From Bacillota bacterium (GTDB lineage: Bacteria > Bacillota > Clostridia > Lachnospirales > Bianqueaceae): a stretch of 8,014 nt of DNA. The notes beneath the pieces are model-generated. The model was not told where the DNA came from and made no database searches. It saw only the letters and a list, made by a program, of their open reading frames with translations. Position 1 is the stretch's first letter, and every line of letters begins with the position of its first letter. This document shows positions 1 through 5,760 of this stretch, piece by piece. The DNA is taken from contig JAFUJY010000306.1 of NCBI GenBank assembly GCA_017467985.1, positions 1-8,014 of the forward strand, in the 5' to 3' direction. A program made the position numbers and the translations under genes.

Positions 1-182
1 CCCAGTGTCACTCGCTCTCTTACATGAATATATCTATTCCTAACGCTTTGGGAAATGGTTTCAAAAATTTGTCGGCGCACTTGCTCATCCGTCTCTTCCC
101 GTTCCGTTCCCAACCCCTTTTGCACCAAACTTCTCAGCTGCTGGTATTGGGTCTCATCATATAAGTTGACGCACTCGTTCAT
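1..182 (-). CDS. cpaF: CpaF/TadA-like secretion ATPase, N-terminal fragment
   Basis: Only the first 60 codons lie in the window; the gene runs off the left edge. The frame opens with ATG at 182, reads MNECVNLYDETQYQQLR and stays open to base 1. Visible are a polar N-terminus and a helical, charged stretch (residues 10-60, with TDEQVRRQIFETI) like the N-terminal domain that precedes the ATPase core of CpaF/TadA proteins. These hexameric ATPases power assembly of Flp/Tad pili. No Walker motif is visible because that part is outside the window. The start lies inside the 3' end of the upstream tadZ-like gene (26-base overlap), and an AGGA sits 11 bases before the ATG, which suggests translational coupling. 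The assignment rests mostly on the neighbouring tadZ-like gene and on gene order typical of tad loci. Another downstream pilus or secretion gene is possible. Confidence 0.55.
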   Translation of the reverse strand, partial: MNECVNLYDETQYQQLRSLVQKGLGTEREETDEQVRRQIFETISQSVRNRYIHVRERVTL

Positions 183-1206
183 AATAATTGCTGTCCTGTC
201 GCAGCTCTAATCTGCCATTATTTTCACGAAACATTCGCGTATTCCACGGCAGCGGTTCCCCCATCTTCACTTTCATATCCTTCCACTCTCCCGTCTGACT
301 GCCCACACATAACACAGTACATCGTTCCCCCATATAGTCCTGTTCAATCTGCTGCTGACGCAGACTATCGGTAAAATCCTGGAACTTCAGCCTGCTTCCC
401 GGCACATCATTAACCAAAAAGAAACTATGTCCAAACATTTTCAATATCTGACGATTTACATTTTCAAATGCGGTATTCATATCACAAACCACTATATCAA
501 AATAATCCGTTAAAACTTTCAGCAGTTGGTACAGTTCTAATCTGCCCAAAACATTCAAATCCTGAAAGGAACTACAGGGCTTAATAAAAAATACACCATT
601 GGGCTGCCCCACAGCAATCTCCCTAAGATATTCATTCAATCCATCACACCCCTCCATCAACATACAATAAATTAAATCAGACATATTAAAGGGACATTCA
701 TTTTGAAAATATAGCTTCCAATCCGCAGCCCCCTCCGCATTCCAATACAGAATCTTTTTAGAAGGGTTTCTTCTGGCTGCTGCCTCACAATAGGCAATGG
801 AAAAGGTGGTCTTACCGCATCCTCCCACAGGGGAAAATACACAAACTAACTTGTCAAACCTCTCTTTTGTTCTGTATTCCGGAGGCTCCTCCTGTACCAC
901 CATGGAACCATAACTATGAGGAGCTGACTCTCCCATGGAAGGGGTCCAGACCGATTCAATATGCCTCACCAACTGCCCCACACTTTGATATGCGTTGATC
1001 CCCTCATCCCCTTCACCAAAATTCAGCCATACCCACAGTGGATCTTCCTGGGGCGCTGGTTCATCACTGAGCATAACCACCTTCTTACGTACACCTTCAT
1101 CAATGATAATGCGACCCTTGTACTGCCTGCGCAGCAGCTCCTCCAACCGCTTTTCATACTCTTTTTCTTTGATTACAATCCTCACCGGAATCTTTTCCTG
1201 TGCCAT
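157..1206 (-). CDS. tadZ: TadZ/CpaE-like pilus-assembly ATPase
   Basis: 349-residue MinD/ParA-superfamily ATPase of the TadZ/CpaE type, which in Tad systems sits at the cell pole and localises the pilus assembly machine. Residues 1-90 look like the divergent receiver-like N-domain of this family, ending in an AYQSVGQLVRHIE segment. The ATPase core starts near 118: the P-loop is FSPVGGCGKTT (124-134) with catalytic-type K132, but the early signature Lys of classical deviant Walker A loops is replaced by Val127. KILYWNAEGAADW (151-163) follows as the second strand, and FDIVVCDMNT (237-245) is the Walker-B-like strand. There is no signal peptide or membrane segment, so it should be cytoplasmic. 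ATG at 1206 has GAAAGGTGGAGG just upstream. The gene overlaps the cpaF-like gene and lies about 30 bases downstream of a terminator-like hairpin, which could make its expression conditional. Confidence 0.8.
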   Translation of the reverse strand: MAQEKIPVRIVIKEKEYEKRLEELLRRQYKGRIIIDEGVRKKVVMLSDEPAPQEDPLWVWLNFGEGDEGINAYQSVGQLVRHIESVWTPSMGESAPHSYGSMVVQEEPPEYRTKERFDKLVCVFSPVGGCGKTTFSIAYCEAAARRNPSKKILYWNAEGAADWKLYFQNECPFNMSDLIYCMLMEGCDGLNEYLREIAVGQPNGVFFIKPCSSFQDLNVLGRLELYQLLKVLTDYFDIVVCDMNTAFENVNRQILKMFGHSFFLVNDVPGSRLKFQDFTDSLRQQQIEQDYMGERCTVLCVGSQTGEWKDMKVKMGEPLPWNTRMFRENNGRLELRQDSNYYERVRQLI

Positions 1207-1224
1207 ACATCCTCCACCTTTCTT

Positions 1225-1263
1225 AAAAAAATGATTGGCGAGCGGTGCGGGATACCGCTCACC
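1225..1263 (-). terminator. Intrinsic terminator or attenuator before tadZ
   Basis: Arms 1237-1246 and 1254-1263 form a 10-bp stem on the minus strand (core GAGCGGT/ACCGCTC, one G-U pair) with a 7-base loop. A run of seven U follows 5 bases later (complement of 1225-1231). The wobble pair is only favourable on the minus strand, so it acts leftward. It sits about 30 bases upstream of the tadZ start, so it either ends a small RNA or attenuates tadZ transcription. Confidence 0.6.
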
Positions 1264-1431
1264 AAAAAGTCAATAAAGAAGAATTGTTACCATAATCACC
1301 TTGTCGGATTAAGCCTCCCCTCCCCAGAGCACGGGGTGGGCCCCGCCTCCATATACAGCATACCCTAATTCGCACCAAAAGGGATCCCCACGACAGATTA
1401 AAGTCATAAAGATAATAAAAATCTTTTTGGT
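1237..1431 (-). ncRNA. Candidate structured RNA or leader upstream of tadZ
   Basis: This stretch has no convincing protein gene but several paired elements on the minus strand. ACCAAAAAG (1431-1423) can pair exactly with CTTTTTGGT (1269-1261), closing about 150 bases. Inside is a GC-rich core with a CGGGG-CCCA-CCCCG hairpin (about 1330-1345) in AT-rich surroundings, and the segment ends in the hairpin and U-tract at 1225-1263. A stem closed by 5' and 3' ends with a terminal hairpin and terminator recalls 6S RNA, but I could not match any conserved 6S element with confidence, nor the hallmark motifs of c-di-GMP, SAM, TPP, FMN, cobalamin or T-box leaders. A possible internal promoter (TTGGTG at 1378-1373, 17-base spacer, TATATG at 1355-1350) would start a shorter RNA. 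The last three bases of the closing helix (1261-1263) are shared with the terminator stem, so the two could compete. Confidence 0.3.
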
Positions 1432-1470
1432 CTTTCAGCCCTAAAAATCCGCGTTTTCCGCTAAAATAAA

Positions 1471-1516
1471 ACAAAAAATGACATGTGACGACAGAACCGT
1501 CCTGCCGTCACATGTC
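1471..1516 (-). terminator. Second leftward intrinsic terminator
   Basis: Arms 1480-1494 and 1502-1516 form a 15-bp stem with one mismatch and a 7-base loop. On the minus strand it is followed by ATTTTTTGTTTT (complement of 1468-1479), a good U-tract, while nothing similar follows on the plus strand. It probably backs up the terminator at 1563-1596 after the hydrolase gene, and insulates the tadZ region. Confidence 0.75.
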
Positions 1517-1523
1517 GTCATAC

Positions 1524-1542
1524 CGGGCTATAAAATAGCCCG
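1524..1542. repeat. Perfect short hairpin without U-tract
   Basis: CGGGCTAT and ATAGCCCG form an exact 8-bp stem around AAA. It lies between the two leftward terminators and has no U-run on either side, so it is not itself a standard terminator. Its role is unknown; it may stabilise a 3' end. Confidence 0.5.
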
Positions 1543-1562
1543 CTCGTTATGTTCTACCCATT

Positions 1563-1596
1563 AAAAAAGAGTCGTTCACACGATGTGAGCGACTCT
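1563..1596 (-). terminator. Terminator of the CHAP hydrolase gene
   Basis: Arms 1568-1580 and 1584-1596 give a 13-bp stem with one mismatch and a 3-base loop, followed on the minus strand by a run of U (complement of 1563-1568). It begins about 20 bases after the hydrolase stop codon. Confidence 0.85.
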
Positions 1597-1615
1597 CTTT
1601 ATCTTACCCCGTTTC

Positions 1616-2989
1616 TTATTTGGCCAGTGCAGACCAGGTATTATAACCTACAATACCATCTACTGACAGGCCACAATCTCTTTGGAAGGCTACAACCGCA
1701 TTATATGTGTTGCCGCCAAAAACACCATCTGCTGTTCCGGCATTATATCCCTTGGCATTCAGAGTGGTCTGCAAAAGCTTAACACTTTCACCGGTGCTCC
1801 ACTTCTTCAGCATGGGCATGGATGCAGGATCAAAACTTGCATTACTATCGGTGGTGGGCTCGTCTGAAGGCTGAGAAACCTCCGGTGCAGTGGTATTATT
1901 ATCTGCAGCCAGTGCAGACCAGGTATTATAACCCACAATACCATCCGCACTCAGACTATGAGCTCTCTGGAAGGCAATAACTGCGCTGTATGTACCGCTG
2001 CCGAAAATACCATCGGCGGCGCCTGCATTATAACCCTTGTTATTCAGCAGCGTCTGCATAATGGCTACAGAACTGCCGATGCTGCCCTTACGAAGAATGG
2101 GCATACTGGAAGGATCAATAACAGTTTCATTGTTCTCGGGAGTTACAGGTGTGCTGTTTTCGGGTTGACTCTGATTGTTATCAGGAGTCTCTGTTTCACC
2201 AATACCGGAGTTGGCTGCTCCGATTACATCATCACTGAACAACTTGGCCCAAGTGGCAGAACCAACGATACCGTCGGCTACCAGACTGTTGGCCTTCTGG
2301 AATACACGCACTGCACTCTCAGTTATTGAACCAAAGGCACCATCGGGTGCAGCATTCAAATAACCCAGCTCGTACAGTTCCTGCTGCAGTTCTGTTACAT
2401 AAGAGCCACGGCTGCCCACTTTCAAAAGAGGACGTACACCGGACTCAGCGGAGCCACCGCCTGTGCCGGAGTAGGCATAAATGTAACCCAGGAAACGATA
2501 GTTGTTCAGATAGTCAGAACCGTCGGCATTCATCACACGGGTACGGAACATGGTCCCGCCCCAGGAGGACTCAGAAATCAGGATTGTTCCATCATTGTAT
2601 ACTTCTTCAACAACGGCTACATGGCCTGAATCACCATCCCAACGATCCCAGCAAACAACTGCGCCGACCTGCGGCGTGCTGCCATAAGAGTACCAACCAT
2701 AGTTGATATTGTCGAACCACCACTTACCTGCATTCCAACGGCTCAAGCTGGGTTCATGGCCCAAGATCTCATATACACGGCCGTAAGCGTAGGCAGTACA
2801 GTTCGGCATACCGTAACCATACCGGTAGTACAAGTTCAGATCACTGAAGTAGTAGGGGTTGTCACTGCTCGGTGCAGTAAGACGAGGGACAAAAGAGCTT
2901 TCCGCATGCACCGCCATTGTGGGCAGACACGCCACCAACAATACAAGCGATAGACATAAAGATGCGGCAACCTTAGCTATTTTCTTCAT
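1616..2989 (-). CDS. Exported CHAP-domain hydrolase with three peptidoglycan-binding modules
   Basis: 457-residue cell-wall hydrolase, expected to act outside the membrane on peptidoglycan peptides (amidase or endopeptidase). Residues 1-29 form a signal peptide: MKKIAK, a hydrophobic core, and a possible cleavage after AVHA. The core also contains LVAC (18-21), a lipobox match, so lipid anchoring is possible. The CHAP domain is about 50-175, with catalytic Cys64 in MPNCTAYAYGR, His123 in GHVAVVEEV and likely Glu140. Three PG_binding_1 modules follow (about 185-250, 296-361, 391-457), each with an ADGIxGxxTW-like end, separated by Asn/Thr/Pro/Glu-rich linkers. The start at 2989 is chosen because AAGGAAG lies 7 bases upstream; the in-frame ATG at 3025 falls at the predicted transcription start. 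The last two modules are close copies in DNA. Own promoter and terminator make it monocistronic. Exact bond specificity cannot be read from the sequence. Confidence 0.88.
   Translation of the reverse strand: MKKIAKVAASLCLSLVLLVACLPTMAVHAESSFVPRLTAPSSDNPYYFSDLNLYYRYGYGMPNCTAYAYGRVYEILGHEPSLSRWNAGKWWFDNINYGWYSYGSTPQVGAVVCWDRWDGDSGHVAVVEEVYNDGTILISESSWGGTMFRTRVMNADGSDYLNNYRFLGYIYAYSGTGGGSAESGVRPLLKVGSRGSYVTELQQELYELGYLNAAPDGAFGSITESAVRVFQKANSLVADGIVGSATWAKLFSDDVIGAANSGIGETETPDNNQSQPENSTPVTPENNETVIDPSSMPILRKGSIGSSVAIMQTLLNNKGYNAGAADGIFGSGTYSAVIAFQRAHSLSADGIVGYNTWSALAADNNTTAPEVSQPSDEPTTDSNASFDPASMPMLKKWSTGESVKLLQTTLNAKGYNAGTADGVFGGNTYNAVVAFQRDCGLSVDGIVGYNTWSALAK
1623..1660 (-). repeat. Copy 1 of duplicated peptidoglycan-binding module segment
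   Basis: 38 bases that recur at 1908-1945 with a single difference (first 26 bases identical). The offset is 285 bases, exactly 95 codons, matching the period of the last two binding modules. It shows a recent tandem module duplication or gene conversion. Confidence 0.85.
1908..1945 (-). repeat. Copy 2 of duplicated peptidoglycan-binding module segment
   Basis: Matches 1623-1660 at 37 of 38 bases and encodes the same VGYNTWSALA-type module end. The third module, nearer the CHAP domain, is clearly more diverged at the DNA level. Confidence 0.85.
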
Positions 2990-2996
2990 TCTCAAA

Positions 2997-3003
2997 CTTC
3001 CTT
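2997..3003 (-). promoter_or_regulatory. Ribosome binding site deciding the hydrolase start
   Basis: AAGGAAG on the minus strand lies 7 bases before ATG at 2989. The more upstream ATG at 3025 has no such site, so the protein starts MKKIAK. Confidence 0.8.
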
Positions 3004-3031
3004 TCTTATTTGTTAAAAACAGCATGGGTGT

Positions 3032-3060
3032 ATTGTAACACTCTCAACCGTATTTGTCAA
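3032..3060 (-). promoter_or_regulatory. Sigma-A promoter of the CHAP hydrolase gene
   Basis: Perfect -35 TTGACA (3060-3055), 17-base spacer and -10 TACAAT (3037-3032). The predicted transcript starts near 3025, giving a leader of about 36 bases. This is the strongest promoter in the window. Confidence 0.85.
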
Positions 3061-3087
3061 CACCTTTTTAATATTTTAAACCATTTT

Positions 3088-3104
3088 TGTAATCCTTTTG
3101 TAAC
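3088..3104 (+). promoter_or_regulatory. WalR-like box, TGTAAT-N5-TGTAAC
   Basis: Two hexamers, TGTAAT (3088-3093) and TGTAAC (3099-3104), with a 5-base spacer match the WalR/YycF consensus TGTWAH-N5-TGTWAH exactly. The box lies about 63-79 bases upstream of the predicted hydrolase transcription start, between the two divergent promoters. WalRK is the essential cell-wall two-component system of low-GC Gram-positives and is known to control CHAP and other autolysin genes, so the context fits. Another OmpR-family regulator could use the same site. Confidence 0.5.
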
Positions 3105-3145
3105 ACTTATCCCAATATTCTAACATAAAAATTTTCACCCCCCTC

Positions 3146-3173
3146 TTGTCTTTTTCTCAAAATCTGCTATAAT
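3146..3173 (+). promoter_or_regulatory. Extended -10 promoter of the phosphodiesterase/GH78 operon
   Basis: -35 TTGTCT (3146-3151), 16-base spacer, and TGC directly before a perfect TATAAT (3168-3173), an extended -10. Transcription should start near 3180, giving a 5' leader of about 100 bases. The -10 is flanked by CTGC and GCAG, a small inverted repeat that could be an operator. Confidence 0.75.
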
Positions 3174-3280
3174 GCAGATAAACAAGCTCTTTTCTCTGTC
3201 TATTGTGTCTTATTTTTAGCTTTTTATTCCGGGACAGCATGGACAATCTTATTTTTATTCACAAGAAAGGAAGTACATCT

Positions 3281-4054
3281 ATGAACCCGAAAGTGATTCT
3301 GATTTCCATCGATGGTATGCGCCCTGATGGTGTTCTGCAGTGTGGTAACCCCTATGTGCAGGAACTGATGCAGATTGGTTCTTATACTCTGGATGCCCAG
3401 ACCGTTTATCCTTCCGTAACAATGCCCTGTCACACCTCCATGTTCCACGGTGTTTCTCCGGAGCGTCATGGCATGCTTTCCAGCAAGCATCTTCTGCCTA
3501 TTGATGCTGTACCCGGCATTATGGAGCAAGTCCGTGCAGCAAATAAGGCCGCTGCCATGTTTTATAATTGGGAACCCCTGCGTAAAATCTCCCAGCCCGG
3601 TTCATTAAATCATGCATTTTTTATCGATGCCTATGTGGAGGAATATACCGATAACGTCGTAACCCAGCGGGCACTGGAATGCGTTCAGCAGTATCATCCG
3701 GATTTTGTATTCCTTTATATGTTGGAAACCGATGACAAGGGCGGCCACAACTGTGGTTGGATGACCCCCACCTATTTGCATTATCTCCACAACGCTATAA
3801 ATAATGTAAAGAAAGTGCAGGAGACCATTGGTGATGAGTATATTATTATCGTTACTGCGGACCATGGCGGTCACGATTGTACCCATGGCACCACCATGCC
3901 TGAGGATATGACCATCCCCATGTTTTTCCTGGGCGAGCCTTTCCAGCCCGGCAAGGAGCTGCATGGTGTGAGCATTCTGGACTTGGCGCCCACCATTGCC
4001 AAAATTCTGCATCTTGACACTCCCAGTGAATGGGAAGGTAATCCTTTAGTATAA
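3281..4054 (+). CDS. Alkaline-phosphatase-superfamily phosphodiesterase (type I PDE / NPP-like)
   Basis: 257-residue two-metal hydrolase of the nucleotide pyrophosphatase/phosphodiesterase family, which cleaves phosphodiester or phosphate-ester bonds. Metal and catalytic motifs appear in family order: D11 in LISIDGMRPD, the nucleophile Thr47 in YPSVTMPCH, D151/D152 and H156 in LETDDKGGH, D194-H195 in TADHGGHD, and H203 in HGT. There is no signal peptide or membrane segment, so it is probably cytoplasmic, unlike many NPP relatives. At about 260 residues it is compact and lacks extra domains. The start at 3281 follows AAAGGAAG; the upstream in-frame ATG at 3203 has no ribosome binding site and would add a non-homologous leader. 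It is 19 bases before the GH78-like gene, in one operon. The substrate is unknown; the partner gene hints at a sugar-linked phosphodiester, but this is only inference. Confidence 0.85.
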   Translation: MNPKVILISIDGMRPDGVLQCGNPYVQELMQIGSYTLDAQTVYPSVTMPCHTSMFHGVSPERHGMLSSKHLLPIDAVPGIMEQVRAANKAAAMFYNWEPLRKISQPGSLNHAFFIDAYVEEYTDNVVTQRALECVQQYHPDFVFLYMLETDDKGGHNCGWMTPTYLHYLHNAINNVKKVQETIGDEYIIIVTADHGGHDCTHGTTMPEDMTIPMFFLGEPFQPGKELHGVSILDLAPTIAKILHLDTPSEWEGNPLV

Positions 4055-4073
4055 TATTAGGAGGTTCTGTAAC

Positions 4074-5687
4074 ATGATTATTCACAGTGACGGTTCTAAA
4101 CGGGAAGAACTGCGTCAGGAGTGGTGTCCTGTACGCATCATGGATTCTTACAATGTGGACTCCTCTGATGAACTTTTAGTTTCTAAGCCCGCCAGTATTT
4201 CTTTTCAGCTGGATCACTGTGCCCAGTTTAACGGTGCAGGCTCCTGGATTTTGCTGGACTTTGGCAAAGAGCTGTGCGGCAGCGTACGAATTCTGACTCG
4301 TGCTATCAATAATAACCATACTACAAAATGGCGCATTACCTTTGGTGAATCTGCGTCTGAGGCCTGTTCCAGCATCGGTGAAAAAAATGCCACCAATGAC
4401 CATTCTCCCCGAGATTTTGAAATGATGACCAGCAACATGTCCGACCAAATTATTGGACAGACTGGTTTTCGTTTTGTACGACTGGAACTGTTGGAGGATG
4501 TGACCGTTCTGATCCAGAGTATTTTCGCAGTGTCTGTGCTGCCTGCTCTGGAGCGTGAGGCCACCATCGTTACCAATGATTCTCTGGTAAATGATATCAT
4601 TAACACTGCCGCTTACACCTTGAAGCTGAACTTCCAGAACGGCTATGTATGGGACGGCATCAAGCGCGATCGTCTGGTGTGGTGCGGCGATCTCCATCCT
4701 GAGATTCTGACCTCTCTGTACATCTTTGGTGATACCCCCAACATCCAGAACTCTCTGGATTTCCTGCGGGAGTCTACACCCGCTGATCAATGGGTGAATG
4801 GTATTCCCACCTACTCTGCCTGGTGGGTGATCAATCTGTGTGATTATTGTAATATTACCGGTCGTCCGGATTATTATACTGCCAACCGGGATTATGCGTT
4901 GAAAGTCATGGAGCACATTAACTCATGCATTGCCGAGGATGGTACTCTGCTGCTGGATGGTAATGGTTCCTTGTCCCTGTTCCTGGACTGGTCCACCCAC
5001 GAGACTCCCGATGAACCCTACGGCGTGGCTTCTCAGCTGCGTTTCGCCGCCATGAAGTTCCTGGAAATGGAAGAAAACACCGATTGCCGGGATATTCTGC
5101 GTAAGCTGGAGTGTTATCTGGATCACGAAACCACCCGCAAGCCCGTTCGTGCATTCCAGGTTCTGGCAGGGCGTAATCACCCCGAAGCTGACGCTGCTAT
5201 GCTGCAGGCCGGCGGCGCCAAGGACATGTCCACCTTCCTATCTTATTATATTCTGTCTGCCACAGCCAGTGCCGGCGGTACGGATATGTTGGATATGTTA
5301 AAATCCTACTACGGCGGCATGCTTTCCCGGGGTGCTACCAGCTTCTGGGAAGACTTTGACATCGAATGGTTAGAAGGCAGCAGCCGTATTGACGAGCTGC
5401 CCAAGCCCGGCGAAAAGGATCTGCACGGCGACTATGGCCGCTACTGCTACACCCAGCTGCGGCACTCCCTGTGTCACGGCTGGTCCTCCGGCGTGCTGGC
5501 CTTCATCATTGAGTATATCGTAGGTATCAAGATCGCCGACGGTGGTAAAATCGTTACGGTTCAGCCCCATCTGCTGGGTCTGACTGACATTGATGCCACC
5601 ATCCCCATGAGCAATGGTGAACTGAAGGTCTCCATTCATGATGGTCAGGTGAATGTAACTGCTCCCGAAGGAACAAAAGTGAATTAA
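4074..5687 (+). CDS. GH78-like alpha-L-rhamnosidase, cytoplasmic
   Basis: 537-residue protein with the layout of inverting GH78 alpha-L-rhamnosidases: a beta-sandwich N-domain (about 55-155, with SWILLDFGKELCGSVRI), an (alpha/alpha)6 catalytic barrel (about 165-485) and a small C-terminal beta domain (490-537). The signature DGIKRDRLVWCGD (194-206) aligns with the family motif DCPxRERxGWTGD. D194 and D206 are kept, but the general-acid Glu position is Asp199, and the Gly before Trp is Val. The likely base is Glu426 in TSFWED, and LCHGWSSG (467-474) is the conserved late motif. It is much shorter than many GH78 enzymes and has no signal peptide, so it would act on imported substrates. An AGGAGG 9 bases before ATG 4074 gives a strong start. 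It is cotranscribed with the phosphodiesterase gene and ends in tandem TAA codons. Activity on rhamnosides is inferred from family only. Confidence 0.8.
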   Translation: MIIHSDGSKREELRQEWCPVRIMDSYNVDSSDELLVSKPASISFQLDHCAQFNGAGSWILLDFGKELCGSVRILTRAINNNHTTKWRITFGESASEACSSIGEKNATNDHSPRDFEMMTSNMSDQIIGQTGFRFVRLELLEDVTVLIQSIFAVSVLPALEREATIVTNDSLVNDIINTAAYTLKLNFQNGYVWDGIKRDRLVWCGDLHPEILTSLYIFGDTPNIQNSLDFLRESTPADQWVNGIPTYSAWWVINLCDYCNITGRPDYYTANRDYALKVMEHINSCIAEDGTLLLDGNGSLSLFLDWSTHETPDEPYGVASQLRFAAMKFLEMEENTDCRDILRKLECYLDHETTRKPVRAFQVLAGRNHPEADAAMLQAGGAKDMSTFLSYYILSATASAGGTDMLDMLKSYYGGMLSRGATSFWEDFDIEWLEGSSRIDELPKPGEKDLHGDYGRYCYTQLRHSLCHGWSSGVLAFIIEYIVGIKIADGGKIVTVQPHLLGLTDIDATIPMSNGELKVSIHDGQVNVTAPEGTKVN

Positions 5688-5696
5688 TAAGCATAC

Positions 5697-5743
5697 AAAA
5701 AGCCCCCTGATATCAGATAAATGATCTGACATCAGAGGGCTTT
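5697..5743 (-). terminator. Shared terminator of converging operons, best leftward
   Basis: Arms 5701-5718 and 5724-5741 form an 18-bp stem around a 5-base loop. Two positions that mismatch on the plus strand become G-U pairs on the minus strand, where a run of five U follows. It therefore mainly ends the lgt operon, and with its UUU on the plus side also serves the GH78 operon. Confidence 0.8.
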
Positions 5744-5760
5744 GCACTACCCAAAACATC

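Noticed and set aside
1350..1378. Promoter TTGGTG-N17-TATATG on the minus strand
   Set aside because: Only a moderate match and placed inside the putative structured RNA. Kept as a possibility in that entry but not called as a feature.
1259..1474. Open 71-codon frame on the minus strand before tadZ
   Set aside because: No ribosome binding site, no recognisable domain, Gly/Arg/Pro-rich translation of a GC-rich hairpin region, and the frame overlaps RNA structures. It is better explained as non-coding.
1236..1480. c-di-GMP, SAM, TPP, FMN, cobalamin or T-box riboswitch before tadZ
   Set aside because: None of the conserved core motifs I know for these classes could be found by eye. A covariance-model search would be decisive.
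1563..1596. Bidirectional terminator
   Set aside because: The plus-strand side is followed only by CTTTATCTT, and no plus-strand gene ends here, so only leftward action is supported.
2990..3025. Longer N-terminus for the CHAP hydrolase (ATG at 3025)
   Set aside because: The ATG lies at the predicted transcription start, has no ribosome binding site, and would put MLFLTNKKGSLR before a normal signal peptide.
3203..3280. Longer N-terminus for the phosphodiesterase (ATG at 3203)
   Set aside because: No ribosome binding site upstream, while AAAGGAAG precedes ATG 3281 and family homology starts at MNPKVILISIDG.
4176..4916. Long antisense open frame (246 codons) opposite the GH78-like gene
   Set aside because: No recognisable domain or ribosome binding site; it shadows the strongly supported plus-strand gene.
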